Below the pieces are notes generated by a model, which did no database searches, was not told the DNA's origin, and worked only from the letters and a program-made list of their open reading frames with translations. A stretch of DNA of 64,000 nt. It comes from Rhizobium leguminosarum (GTDB lineage: Bacteria > Pseudomonadota > Alphaproteobacteria > Rhizobiales > Rhizobiaceae). Made by a program: the position numbers and the translations under genes. The stretch lies in the NCBI RefSeq assembly GCF_001652265.1, contig NZ_LWBS01000109.1:1-64000 (forward strand), in the 5' to 3' direction. Shown piece after piece: positions 55,186 through 63,881 of the stretch. Every line of letters begins with the position of its first letter. The first letter of the stretch is position 1.

Positions 55186-56181
55186 TCAGAAGACCTTGGA
55201 GAACTGGTCGATATTCGAAGCATTGTAGACGAAGGGATCGGCCATGGCGGCTTCACCGTTGTCGCCGACCTTGATCTTGCCCATGCGGCCGGCTTCGATC
55301 TCGCTGCCTGGCTTGCCGTCGGTCTCGCCCTTGACGAGGCGATAAGCGATCTGCGTCGCGGAATAGCCGAGATCGATCGGGTTCCAGATGGCGAATTCCT
55401 TCGTGGCGCCCGACTTGATCGCGCCGGCCATTTCGGACGGCAGGCCGAGACCGGTGACGTAGACCTTGCCGACAAGGCCCTTGTCTTCGACGACCTTGGA
55501 AGCGGCGAGAACGCCGACTGTCGTCGGAGCGACGATGACCTTGATGTTCGGGTTGGCCTTCAAGAGGCCCTCGGCTTCACGATAGGACTTGTCCGAGAGG
55601 TCGTCGCCATAGACCGTGGTGACGAGGTTGAGGCCCGGGAAATCCTTGAGCTGCTTCTTCATCTGGTCGATCCAGATGTTCTGGTTGGTCGAGGTGGTCG
55701 TTGCCGACAGGATGGCGAAGTCACCCTTGCCGCCGTCGAGATGGTCCTTGACGAGCGTCAGGCACATCTTGCCGATCAGTTCGTTGGACGACGGGTTGAG
55801 CTGCAGGATACGGCCTTCAGGTGCGACGCCGGAATCCCAGGAGATGACCTTGATGCCGCGCTGTGTTGCCTTCTTCAGCGCCGGAACGAGAGCGTCGGGA
55901 TCGTTGGCCGAAACAGCGATGGCACTGACGCCCTGGGCGATCAGCGAATTGATGACTTCGATCTGGCCTTCGGCCGTCGTCGTCGTCGGACCGGTATAGA
56001 TGACCTCGACGCCGCCGAGTTCCTTGGCGGCTTCCTGCGCACCCTTGTTGGCAGCATCGAAGAAGCCGTTGCCGAGCGACTTGACGACGAGACCGATCTT
56101 GATGTCGGCAGCGCTGGCCGTGCCGGCCATCATGGCGACGGCAAATGCCACGCCGATTGCGAGTTTCTTTGCGAGTTTCAT
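55186..56181 (-). CDS. rhaS: rhamnose-binding periplasmic protein RhaS
   Basis: A 331-aa CUT2 sugar-binding protein with a signal peptide (ends GTASAAD) and the pattern IKIGLVVKSLGNGFFDAANKG (trimmed), AIAVSANDPDALVP, and a hinge SWDSGVAPEGR. The start at 56181 follows GGGAGGA. It delivers L-rhamnose to RhaTPQ. Confidence 0.94.
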   Translation of the reverse strand: MKLAKKLAIGVAFAVAMMAGTASAADIKIGLVVKSLGNGFFDAANKGAQEAAKELGGVEVIYTGPTTTTAEGQIEVINSLIAQGVSAIAVSANDPDALVPALKKATQRGIKVISWDSGVAPEGRILQLNPSSNELIGKMCLTLVKDHLDGGKGDFAILSATTTSTNQNIWIDQMKKQLKDFPGLNLVTTVYGDDLSDKSYREAEGLLKANPNIKVIVAPTTVGVLAASKVVEDKGLVGKVYVTGLGLPSEMAGAIKSGATKEFAIWNPIDLGYSATQIAYRLVKGETDGKPGSEIEAGRMGKIKVGDNGEAAMADPFVYNASNIDQFSKVF

Positions 56182-56229
56182 GCTTTCATCCTCCCACTTG
56201 ATTGACACTCTTCACACCTCCCCGGCGCC

Positions 56230-57042
56230 TTATGCGACCGACGAGGAATCCTCCTTGATTGCCTGGGTGACCGGGCTCGCGACAATGAGCCTGATGCCGG
56301 CATTCTCGATCATCCTGACGGCTTCCTCTGGAATGCCGTCATCGGTGATGATTGTAGACACACGCTCGAGCGGGCACAGAATGAGGCTCGACCGGCGATG
56401 GAACTTGCTGGAATCAGCCATGACGACCAATTCGTCGGCCTGATGCATCAGCTTCTGTTCGCTCTGGATGATCAGCGCGTCGGCTTCCATGATGCCGAGC
56501 GGGCCGATGCCCTGCGCGCCGATGAAGAAGCGGCGGGCGTAGAAATTGCGGATCGCGTCATTGTCGAAAGGGGAGAGGATCAGGCTCTGTTCGCGATAGA
56601 TCGCGCCGCCCGGCACCGTTACCGTGTTCTTCGAATGCTTGACCAGATGTTCGGCGATCGCGAAGGAATTGGTCATCACCTGCAGGCGGTGCGCCGCCAT
56701 GAAATGCACCATCTGGAAGGTGGTCGTGCCGCCGTTGATGATGATCGCGTCGCCCGGATCGCAAAGCTCGACGGCCTGGCGGGCGATTGCGCGTTTCTTG
56801 TCGATATTGACCGATTCCGAAACACGGAAGGGGCGGCCGGCGAGATTGCCGAGCTGCGGCGGATGCACGGCCTCGGCGCCGCCGCGGACCCGCCGGATCT
56901 TGCCCTGGACATGAAGAGCCGCGATGTCGCGCCGGATCGTCGCCTCGGAAGCCTCGGTCAGTTCGGAAATATCCTGAACCGTCACGACGGACTTTTCCTG
57001 GACGGCGCTCAGAATGATGCGATGGCGTTCGCGTTCGTGCAT
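56230..57042 (-). CDS. rhaR: DeoR family regulator of rhamnose catabolism RhaR
   Basis: A 270-aa DeoR regulator. The N-terminal helix-turn-helix (about residues 20-40, EASEATIRRDIAAL) is followed by a sugar-phosphate-sensing domain with NGGTTTFQM. The ATG at 57042 has a perfect AAGGAGGAG site; the frame beyond it is intergenic. It leads the rhaRSTPQUK operon and in R. leguminosarum acts as a repressor of both rha transcripts. Confidence 0.93.
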   Translation of the reverse strand: MHERERHRIILSAVQEKSVVTVQDISELTEASEATIRRDIAALHVQGKIRRVRGGAEAVHPPQLGNLAGRPFRVSESVNIDKKRAIARQAVELCDPGDAIIINGGTTTFQMVHFMAAHRLQVMTNSFAIAEHLVKHSKNTVTVPGGAIYREQSLILSPFDNDAIRNFYARRFFIGAQGIGPLGIMEADALIIQSEQKLMHQADELVVMADSSKFHRRSSLILCPLERVSTIITDDGIPEEAVRMIENAGIRLIVASPVTQAIKEDSSSVA

Positions 57043-57084
57043 GGGGCTCCTCCTTGGACCGTTTATTTCGCACATATGACAATG

Positions 57085-57157
57085 TGTCAATCAAAAACGA
57101 TCATAAATTTTCATATTGCGCTGCACAATAATCGAATTTGATCGTTTTCGATTGACA
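57085..57157. promoter_or_regulatory. divergent rha promoters with RhaR operator arms
   Basis: A 17-bp sequence at 57087-57103 (TCAATCAAAAACGATCA) recurs inverted at 57139-57155 with one mismatch. The left arm overlaps TTGACA on the minus strand (57090-57085, rhaR side) and the right arm overlaps TTGACA on the plus strand (57152-57157, rhaD side). Binding at either arm would cover one -35 box. Confidence 0.75.
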
Positions 57158-57240
57158 ACCTCCATTTTGATGAGCGATACCGTCAGCGAAAAGGGGCGCG
57201 AACTTTGCGTCTCGATGAAGATTTCATATGGGAGGATGAC

Positions 57241-59337
57241 ATGGCGGCGAACGTCCGGCTTCTGGAAAACCGGTGGGATGATGCTTACGCGGCAGGCCTC
57301 GATGAGCCTGGCAAGCTGCTCTATCGCTCCAACCTGCTCGGCGCCGACAAGCGCATCACCAATTATGGCGGCGGCAACACCTCGGCGAAGGTGATGGAAA
57401 CCGATCCGCTCACCGGCGGCAAGGTGAAGGTACTTTGGGTCAAGGGCTCGGGCGGCGACGTCGGCACGATCAAGCTCGACGGTTTCGCGACGCTCTACCA
57501 GGACAAGCTGGAATCGCTGAAGGGCATCTACAAGGGTGTCGAGGACGAGGACCGCATGGTCGGCTTCCTGCCGCACTGCACCTTCAACCTGAATGCCCGT
57601 GCCGCCTCGATCGACACACCGCTGCACGGTTTCGTGCCTTTCACCCATGTCGACCACATGCATCCCGACGCGATCATCGCGATTGCCGCGTCGAAGAATT
57701 CGAAGGAATTGACGCAGCAGATCTTCGGCGACGAGATCGGCTGGCTGCCCTGGCGCCGTCCGGGCTTCCAGCTCGGCCTCGACCTCGGCGCTTTCGTTGC
57801 AGCCAATCCGAATGCAAAGGGCGTCGTGCTCGAAAGCCACGGTCTCTTCACCTGGGCTGATGACGCCAAGGCCTGCTACGAGCTGACGCTCGACATCATC
57901 AACAAGGCGATCGTCTGGTTTGCCGAAAAGACCGAAGGCAAGACGATTTTCGGCGGCGCGGTCACGCAGAACCTGGCCGTTGCCGAACGCCGCGCCATCG
58001 CCGCCCGGCTGATGCCGGAGATCCGCGGTCGCATCGGCAAGCAAGAACGTAAGCTCGGGCATTTCGACGATCAGGACGCCGTGCTCGAATTCGTCAATTC
58101 CAGCGATTTGCGTCCGCTCGGCGCGCTCGGCACCAGCTGCCCGGATCATTTCCTGCGCACCAAGATCCGCCCGCTGATCGTCGATTTCGACCCGGCCAAG
58201 CCGGATGTCGACGTGATCGTCGCCGGTCTCGACAAGGCGCTGGAGGACTACCGCGCCGACTACGCCCGCTATTATAACGACTGCAAGCATGACAATTCGC
58301 CCGCCATGCGCGATGCCAATCCCGTCATCTTCCTCGTTCCCGGCGTCGGCATGCTGTCCTTTGCCCGCGACAAGGCGACGGCCCGCATTGCCAGCGAATT
58401 CTACGTCAACGCCATCAACGTCATGCGCGGCGCCTCGACGGTCTCCGAATATCAGGGCCTGCCCGAGCAGGAAGCCTTCGATATCGAATATTGGCTGCTC
58501 GAAGAGGCCAAGCTGCAGCGCATGCCGAAGCCGAAGAGCCTTGCCGGCCGCGTCGCCTTCGTCACCGGCGGCGCGGGTGGCATCGGCCGGGCGACGGCCG
58601 CACGCCTCGTCGGCGAAGGCGCCTGCGTGGTGCTTGCCGATATCGACCAGGCAGCGCTCGAGGGGACCGAAGCCGATTTCGTCAAGAAGTTCGGCGCTGA
58701 CGCCGTGCGCAGCGTCCGGCTCGACGTCACCAAGGAAGATGCGGTGATCGCCTCCTTCGCGGAAGCCTGCGTCGAATTCGGCGGCATCGATATCCTCGTC
58801 TCGAATGCCGGCATTGCCTCCTCCGCACCGATCGAAGCGACCGAACTGTCGACGTGGAACCGCAATATCGATATTCTGGCGACTGGCTATTTCCTCGTCT
58901 CGCGCGAAGCCTTCCGCCTGTTCCGCCGCCAGGCGCTCGGTGGCAACGTCGTCTTCGTCGCTTCGAAGAACGGTCTTGCCGCTTCGCCGAATGCGGCTGC
59001 CTATTGCACGGCAAAGGCTGCCGAAATCCATCTCGCCCGCTGCCTGGCGCTCGAAGGCGCGGATGCCGGCATCCGTGTCAATACTGTCAACCCGGATGCG
59101 GTCCTGCGCGGTTCGAAGATCTGGAGCGGCGAATGGCGCGAGCAGCGCGCCGCTTCATCCAAGATCGAGGTGGACGATCTTGAGGAACATTACCGCAAGC
59201 GTTCGATGCTGAAACTCAACGTGTTTCCGGAAGATATCGCCGAGGCGATCTATTTCCTCGCATCGGACCTTTCGGCAAAATCGACCGGCAACATCATCAA
59301 CGTCGATGCCGGCAACGTGCAGAGTTTTACGCGGTAA
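57241..59337 (+). CDS. rhaD: bifunctional rhamnulose-1-phosphate aldolase/lactaldehyde dehydrogenase
   Basis: A 698-aa fusion. Residues about 1-400 form a class II aldolase domain with the metal-binding His cluster in HVDHMHPDA and a GGGNTSAK phosphate site. From about residue 437 a short-chain dehydrogenase follows, with TGGAGGIGRA, SNAG and the YCTAK catalytic Tyr and Lys. It cleaves rhamnulose-1-phosphate to DHAP and L-lactaldehyde, and the second domain presumably oxidises the lactaldehyde. The ATG at 57241 has GGGAGG eight bases upstream; a TTG at 57205 is less likely. Confidence 0.94.
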   Translation: MAANVRLLENRWDDAYAAGLDEPGKLLYRSNLLGADKRITNYGGGNTSAKVMETDPLTGGKVKVLWVKGSGGDVGTIKLDGFATLYQDKLESLKGIYKGVEDEDRMVGFLPHCTFNLNARAASIDTPLHGFVPFTHVDHMHPDAIIAIAASKNSKELTQQIFGDEIGWLPWRRPGFQLGLDLGAFVAANPNAKGVVLESHGLFTWADDAKACYELTLDIINKAIVWFAEKTEGKTIFGGAVTQNLAVAERRAIAARLMPEIRGRIGKQERKLGHFDDQDAVLEFVNSSDLRPLGALGTSCPDHFLRTKIRPLIVDFDPAKPDVDVIVAGLDKALEDYRADYARYYNDCKHDNSPAMRDANPVIFLVPGVGMLSFARDKATARIASEFYVNAINVMRGASTVSEYQGLPEQEAFDIEYWLLEEAKLQRMPKPKSLAGRVAFVTGGAGGIGRATAARLVGEGACVVLADIDQAALEGTEADFVKKFGADAVRSVRLDVTKEDAVIASFAEACVEFGGIDILVSNAGIASSAPIEATELSTWNRNIDILATGYFLVSREAFRLFRRQALGGNVVFVASKNGLAASPNAAAYCTAKAAEIHLARCLALEGADAGIRVNTVNPDAVLRGSKIWSGEWREQRAASSKIEVDDLEEHYRKRSMLKLNVFPEDIAEAIYFLASDLSAKSTGNIINVDAGNVQSFTR

Positions 59338-59347
59338 GAGGGACGCT

Positions 59348-59503
59348 CTTCTCCCCGGCGGGGAGAAGATGCCGGCAGGCAGATGAGGGGGACGCGGAGC
59401 GAAGCGATGCGTGTTCTGAGCGCGAAGCGAAGGACAATAGTGTCCTACCGTGCCGCCCCCTCATCCGACCCTTCGGGCCACCTTCTCCCCGCTGGGGAGA
59501 AGG
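59348..59503. repeat. RIME-like intergenic mosaic element between rhaD and rhaI
   Basis: Two similar palindromes face each other: CTTCTCCCC-GGC-GGGGAGAAG (59348-59368) and CCTTCTCCCC-GCT-GGGGAGAAGG (59481-59503). The 110 bases between include partly complementary stretches (ATGAGGGGG with CCCCCTCAT). This is the typical plan of the Rhizobium RIME elements. Confidence 0.75.
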
Positions 59504-59530
59504 GGAGAAAGAAACAATCGGGAGGAAGAT

Positions 59531-60823
59531 ATGGCCGAGTTCAGGATCGCGCAGGATCTGGTTGCGACGGATAACGACAAGCGGGTAAACTCGCTGAAAG
59601 CCGATTACGAGGCACTGGGCGCGACGCTTGCCCGTCGCGGCGTCGATATCGAGGCGGTCACCCGCAAGGTGGCCGAGTTCTTCGTCGCGGTTCCCTCCTG
59701 GGGTGTGGGAACGGGCGGCACGCGCTTTGCCCGTTTTCCCGGCGCCGGCGAACCGCGCGGCATCTTCGACAAACTCGACGACTGCGCTGTCATCAACCAG
59801 CTGACGCAGGCCACGCCGAATGTGTCGCTGCATATTCCCTGGGACAAGGCGGATGCACGGGAGTTGAAAGCCAAGGGCGATGCGCTCGGCCTCGGCTTCG
59901 ATGCGATGAATTCCAACACCTTTTCCGATGCGCCCGGCCAGGCCCATTCCTACAAATACGGCTCGCTCAGCCACACCGACTCGGCAACACGGGCGCAAGC
60001 GGTCGAGCACAATCTCGAATGCATCGAGATCGGCAAGGCGCTCGGCTCCAAGGCATTGACAGTGTGGATCGGCGACGGCTCGAACTTCCCCGGCCAGAGC
60101 CATTTCACCAAGGCTTTCGAGCGTTACCTCGCCTCGATGGCTGACATTTACAAGGCGTTGCCCGACGATTGGAAGCTCTTCTCCGAGCACAAGATGTACG
60201 AGCCGGCCTTCTATTCCACAATCGTGCAGGATTGGGGCACCAACTACCTGATCGCCCAGACGCTCGGCCCCAAGGCTTACTGCCTCGTCGATCTCGGCCA
60301 CCATGCGCCAAACACCAATATCGAGATGATCGTCGCCCGCCTGATCCAGTTCGGCAAGCTCGGCGGCTTCCACTTCAACGATTCGAAGTATGGCGATGAC
60401 GATCTCGACGCCGGCGCGATCGATCCCTACCGGCTGTTCCTCGTCTTCAACGAACTGGTCGATGCCGAGCAGCGCGGCGTCAACGACTTCAACCCGGCCC
60501 ATATGATCGACCAGTCGCACAACGTCACCGACCCGATCGAAAGCCTGATCAACAGCGCCAACGAAATCCGCCGCGCCTATGCGCAGGCGCTGCTCGTCGA
60601 CCGCAAGGCGCTCTCCGGTTACCAGGACGACAACGACGCGCTGATGGCGTCGGAAACGCTGAAGCGCGCCTATCGCGCCGATGTCGAACCGATTCTGGCC
60701 GAAGCCCGCCGCAGGGCCGGCGGCGCAATCGACCCGATCGCCGTCTACCGCGCCAGCGGCTATCGCAGACAAGTGGCGGCCGAGCGTCCGGCATCCGCTG
60801 CCGGCGGCGGCGGCATCATCTGA
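59531..60823 (+). CDS. rhaI: L-rhamnose isomerase
   Basis: A 430-aa sugar isomerase of the Pseudomonas-type L-rhamnose isomerase group with a TIM-barrel pattern and metal/substrate motifs TVWIGDGSNFPGQ, LFSEHKMYEPAF, VDLGHHAPNTNIE and GGFHFNDSKYGDDDL. The start follows GGAGGAAG. It converts L-rhamnose to L-rhamnulose. It is separated from rhaD by a repeat and may still be co-transcribed. Confidence 0.94.
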   Translation: MAEFRIAQDLVATDNDKRVNSLKADYEALGATLARRGVDIEAVTRKVAEFFVAVPSWGVGTGGTRFARFPGAGEPRGIFDKLDDCAVINQLTQATPNVSLHIPWDKADARELKAKGDALGLGFDAMNSNTFSDAPGQAHSYKYGSLSHTDSATRAQAVEHNLECIEIGKALGSKALTVWIGDGSNFPGQSHFTKAFERYLASMADIYKALPDDWKLFSEHKMYEPAFYSTIVQDWGTNYLIAQTLGPKAYCLVDLGHHAPNTNIEMIVARLIQFGKLGGFHFNDSKYGDDDLDAGAIDPYRLFLVFNELVDAEQRGVNDFNPAHMIDQSHNVTDPIESLINSANEIRRAYAQALLVDRKALSGYQDDNDALMASETLKRAYRADVEPILAEARRRAGGAIDPIAVYRASGYRRQVAAERPASAAGGGGII

Positions 60824-60838
60824 ACGACTGATTGTCTC

Positions 60839-60909
60839 GCATGGCCTGAAGCCATGCTGATCAGGGATGAGGGTTGCCGGCAGCGCAGGGGTGACGCGCT
60901 GCCGGCAAC
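60839..60909. terminator. tandem hairpins between convergent genes
   Basis: A 7-bp hairpin GCATGGC/GCCATGC (60839-60857) is followed by a 14-bp perfect stem GTTGCCGGCAGCGC/GCGCTGCCGGCAAC (60873-60909). They lie between rhaI and the convergent gene at 60918 and probably separate the two transcripts, although no T tract is present. Confidence 0.6.
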
Positions 60910-60917
60910 TTCGCCGT

Positions 60918-61394
60918 TTACGGCTTCCAGGCCCCGGCGATCTGGCGGGTGGCGATGTTCAGCCGGTTCCAGACATTGATGTTGGCGATGGCGATAACGA
61001 GTGCCGCAAGGCTCCTGCCGTCATAATGCCGGGTCGCTTCGTCCCAGATATCATCCGGCACAGGGTCGGCGCGGTCGCTGATGCGGGTCACCGCCTCGGT
61101 CAGCGCAAGGGCTGCCCGCTCGGCATCGCTGAAATAGGGCGAGTCGCGCCAGGCGCCGATGGCGAAGAGCCTTTCGTCGGTTTCGCCGAGCTTCTTTGCG
61201 ATGCGGGGATGACCGTCGACACAGACGCTGCAGCCGTTGATCTGGCTGGCGCGCAGGTTGACGAGTTCGAGCAGCTTCGGTGAGAGGCCGGTTTCGGCCG
61301 GCACCTTGCTGAGAGCATTGAGCGCTTGCATGGCTGCGGGAAGGACGAGGGCGGGATTTCCCATTCGCTCCTGCATGACCATTTTTTCCTGCAT
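60918..61394 (-). CDS. carboxymuconolactone decarboxylase/AhpD family protein
   Basis: A 158-aa protein of the AhpD-like alkylhydroperoxidase fold, with the redox pair C55 and C58 and H62 in CSVCVDGH, preceded by the conserved ELVNLRASQING helix. The ATG at 61394 has an AAGGAGA site. The gene faces away from an ECF41-like sigma factor, an arrangement known for this sigma group, and has its own matching promoter. It probably serves in peroxide or redox defence; the true substrate of these partners is not settled. Confidence 0.88.
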   Translation of the reverse strand: MQEKMVMQERMGNPALVLPAAMQALNALSKVPAETGLSPKLLELVNLRASQINGCSVCVDGHPRIAKKLGETDERLFAIGAWRDSPYFSDAERAALALTEAVTRISDRADPVPDDIWDEATRHYDGRSLAALVIAIANINVWNRLNIATRQIAGAWKP

Positions 61395-61439
61395 GGTATG
61401 TCTCCTTGATGCGTTTATGGTTCGACGATCCGCCGGCGT

Positions 61440-61466
61440 TGTCACATCGGCTGGGTTTCATTCGTC
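61440..61466 (+). promoter_or_regulatory. ECF41-type promoter driving the sigma factor gene
   Basis: TGTCACA (61440-61446), a 16-base spacer and CGTC (61463-61466) match the promoter described for ECF41 sigma factors. It lies 36 bases before the sigma start codon, so the sigma factor probably controls itself. Confidence 0.75.
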
Positions 61467-61474
61467 ATGGCCTT

Positions 61475-61501
61475 GACGGAACGCAGCGGAGGAATGTGAC
61501 A
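61475..61501 (-). promoter_or_regulatory. ECF41-type promoter driving the AhpD-family gene
   Basis: On the minus strand TGTCACA (61501-61495), a 16-base spacer and CGTC (61478-61475) repeat the same promoter in the opposite direction. It would give a leader of about 75 bases for the gene starting at 61394. Confidence 0.75.
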
Positions 61502-61502
61502 A

Positions 61503-62372
61503 ATGGACGAGAAAAAATGGCTGGCCGATGAATTCGAGGCGAACAGAGCGCATCTGAGGGCCGCAGCCTATCGCATGCTCGGCTCGCGCAGCGAGGCGGA
61601 GGATGCCGTTCAGGAGGCCTGGCTGCGGCTCAGCCGCACGGATACGACAGGGGTCGGCAATCTCGGCGGCTGGCTGACGACGGTGGTGGCGCGCATCTGC
61701 CTCGACATGCTGCGCACCCGCAAGACCAGGCGCGAGGAGCCGCTGGAGGCGCCGGTTCATGGCGGGATCGCCGATCCCGCGAACGATCCCGAGCGCGAAG
61801 CCGCCTTTGCCGATTCGGTCGGTCTGGCGCTGCTCGTCGTGCTGCAGACGCTGGCGCCCGCCGAACGTGTCGCCTTCGTGCTGCATGACATGTTCGATCT
61901 GCCCTTCGACGAGATCGCGCCGATCATCGGCCGTTCGTCCGGTGCCACCCGTCAGCTCGCAAGCCGCGCCCGCCGCCGGGTGCAGGGGGTGGACGAAGCG
62001 CCTGATGTCGATTTCGGCCGCAAGCGGACGATCGCCGAGGCCTTTCTGACGGCGTCGCGCAACGGCGATCTGGAAGGGTTGCTCGCGGTGCTTGCCCCTG
62101 ATGTCGTCTTCCGGCCGGATGCGACGGCGGCCCGCTTCGGCACCATTGGCGAAACGCGCGGCGCGGCTCACGTGGCTGAAGCCTTCAAGGGTCGGGCGCA
62201 GGCGGCAGAAATCGCCATCGTCGACGGCGAGCTCGGATTCGTCGTGCAGATCAAGGGCCAGCTCCGCGTCGTGGTGGCGCTGACGATCGCCGGTGGCAGG
62301 ATCGCCGCGATCGACGCCATCGCCGATCCGGATCACTTGGAACGGCTTGACTATTCGATCCTTCGGGATTGA
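61503..62372 (+). CDS. ECF41-like RNA polymerase sigma factor with SnoaL-like C-terminal domain
   Basis: A 289-aa sigma factor. Region 2 (about residues 12-80) contains YRMLGSRSEAEDAVQEAWLR, region 4 (about 112-160) LAPAERVAFVLHDMFDLPF (both trimmed), and the last 115 residues form a SnoaL-like domain. In ECF41 proteins that domain replaces an anti-sigma factor. Instead of the classical NPDKL motif near the end, DPDHL is found, and the DGGGR motif is not clear, so it may be a divergent member. GGAGGA precedes the ATG. Confidence 0.87.
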   Translation: MDEKKWLADEFEANRAHLRAAAYRMLGSRSEAEDAVQEAWLRLSRTDTTGVGNLGGWLTTVVARICLDMLRTRKTRREEPLEAPVHGGIADPANDPEREAAFADSVGLALLVVLQTLAPAERVAFVLHDMFDLPFDEIAPIIGRSSGATRQLASRARRRVQGVDEAPDVDFGRKRTIAEAFLTASRNGDLEGLLAVLAPDVVFRPDATAARFGTIGETRGAAHVAEAFKGRAQAAEIAIVDGELGFVVQIKGQLRVVVALTIAGGRIAAIDAIADPDHLERLDYSILRD

Positions 62373-62468
62373 AAATAAAGGCGAATTTGCCGGATCTTCG
62401 AAACAGGCGCGCTTCGCAAGGAGCGTGCCGCTTGCGTTTCCTAAGCGATGGCGACCGCGTCATTTCCC

Positions 62469-62496
62469 TTGACAGCGTCGTCTTCGGTCTTATTCT
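62469..62496 (+). promoter_or_regulatory. sigma-70-type promoter candidate for the amidohydrolase gene
   Basis: TTGACA at 62469-62474 is followed after 16 bases by TATTCT (62491-62496) in an AT-rich stretch. The next gene starts at 62647. The 264-base gap holds no other gene. Confidence 0.45.
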
Positions 62497-62646
62497 ATTA
62501 TAAAGCCTTATGTATCATAGTTATGGAATTTCCGGTACAGCGCCCTGAGAGACCATCTCTAGCTTCCCCATTACTCTTCCATAATGACCCGCAGACGGAT
62601 GGCCGAGGCGTGATCCCGGTCCGAAACTTCGAAAGGAATGCATGTC

Positions 62647-63855
62647 ATGCCCGGCGACCAGACGAAGAAGCCGCTTCTCCTCACCAATGTCAAACCGATG
62701 GCTTTTGGTGCGGAAACACAAGAGGGCGCAATCGACATTCTCGTCAATGCCGACGGTAGGATCGCCGAGATCGGTCCGTCGCTCGCGGTCTCGCAGGATG
62801 TTGCGCGCATCGACGGCAAGGGCGCCTTCATTTCGCCGGGCTGGGTCGATCTGCACGTGCATATCTGGCACGGCGGCACCGATATTTCCATCCGTCCGTC
62901 CGAATGCGGGGTCGAGCGCGGCGTCACCACGCTGGTCGATGCCGGTTCGGCCGGGGAGGCGAACTTCCATGGCTTCCGGGAATATATCATCGAGCCCTCG
63001 CGCGAACGCATCAAGGCCTTCCTCAATCTCGGCTCGATCGGTCTTGTGGCCTGCAACCGGGTTGCGGAATTGCGGGATATCCGCGATATCGATCTCGACC
63101 GCATCCTTGAAGTCTATGCCGAAAACAGCGAGCACATCGTCGGCATCAAGGTGCGCGCCAGCCATGTCATCACCGGGTCCTGGGGCGTCACGCCGGTGAA
63201 GCTCGGCAAGAAGATCGCCAAGATCTTGAAAGTGCCGATGATGGTGCATGTCGGCGAGCCGCCGGCGCTCTATGACGAAGTGCTCGAGATCCTCGGCCCC
63301 GGCGACGTCGTCACCCATTGCTTCAACGGCAAGGCCGGTTCGAGCATCATGGAAGACGAGGACCTCTTTGCTCTCGCCGAGCGCTGCGCCTCCGAAGGCA
63401 TCCGCCTCGACATCGGCCATGGCGGCGCCTCCTTCTCGTTCAAGGTCGCCGAGGCGGCGATCGCGCGCGGGCTTCTGCCGTTCTCGATCTCGACCGACCT
63501 GCACGGCCATTCGATGAATTTCCCGGTCTGGGATCTGGCGACGACGATGTCGAAGCTGCTCAGCGTCGGCATGCCCTTCGACAAGGTGGTGGAGGCCGTC
63601 ACCCATGCGCCGGCATCCGTCATCAAGCTGTCGATGGAGAACCGGCTTTCGGTCGGCTCGCAAGCGGAATTCACCATTTTCGACCTGGTCGATTCCGATC
63701 TCGAGGCGACGGATTCCAACGGCGACGTCTCGGTCCTCAATAAGCTGTTCGAGCCGCACTATGCGGTGATGGGCGCCGATGCCTTCGCCGCCAGCCGTTA
63801 CGTGCCGCGGGCGCGCAAGCTGGTGCGCCACAGCCACGGCTATTCCTACAGATAG
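62647..63855 (+). CDS. amidohydrolase/deacetylase family metallohydrolase
   Basis: A 402-aa dihydroorotase-like amidohydrolase. Metal ligands are visible as DLHVHIW, a lysine in GIKVRASH, the strand-ending histidines in MMVHVGEP and THCFNG, and the final aspartate in ISTDLHGHS. I chose ATG 62647 because GAAAGGA is nine bases upstream; ATG 62638 is too close to it. The family includes D-aminoacylase-like and formimino-hydrolase-like proteins, and no specific substrate can be assigned. A likely IclR regulator follows on the other strand. Confidence 0.83.
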   Translation: MPGDQTKKPLLLTNVKPMAFGAETQEGAIDILVNADGRIAEIGPSLAVSQDVARIDGKGAFISPGWVDLHVHIWHGGTDISIRPSECGVERGVTTLVDAGSAGEANFHGFREYIIEPSRERIKAFLNLGSIGLVACNRVAELRDIRDIDLDRILEVYAENSEHIVGIKVRASHVITGSWGVTPVKLGKKIAKILKVPMMVHVGEPPALYDEVLEILGPGDVVTHCFNGKAGSSIMEDEDLFALAERCASEGIRLDIGHGGASFSFKVAEAAIARGLLPFSISTDLHGHSMNFPVWDLATTMSKLLSVGMPFDKVVEAVTHAPASVIKLSMENRLSVGSQAEFTIFDLVDSDLEATDSNGDVSVLNKLFEPHYAVMGADAFAASRYVPRARKLVRHSHGYSYR

Positions 63856-63860
63856 GATCG

Positions 63861-63881
63861 GCTGACGCAGCAAGCGTCAGC
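63861..63881. terminator. hairpin between convergent genes
   Basis: GCTGACGC-AGCAA-GCGTCAGC is an 8-bp perfect hairpin that overlaps the stop codon of the leftward gene and lies six bases past the amidohydrolase. It lacks a T tract. Confidence 0.5.

Noticed and set aside
57091..59031. 646-codon minus-strand frame
   Set aside because: It is antisense to rhaD and has no recognisable domain.
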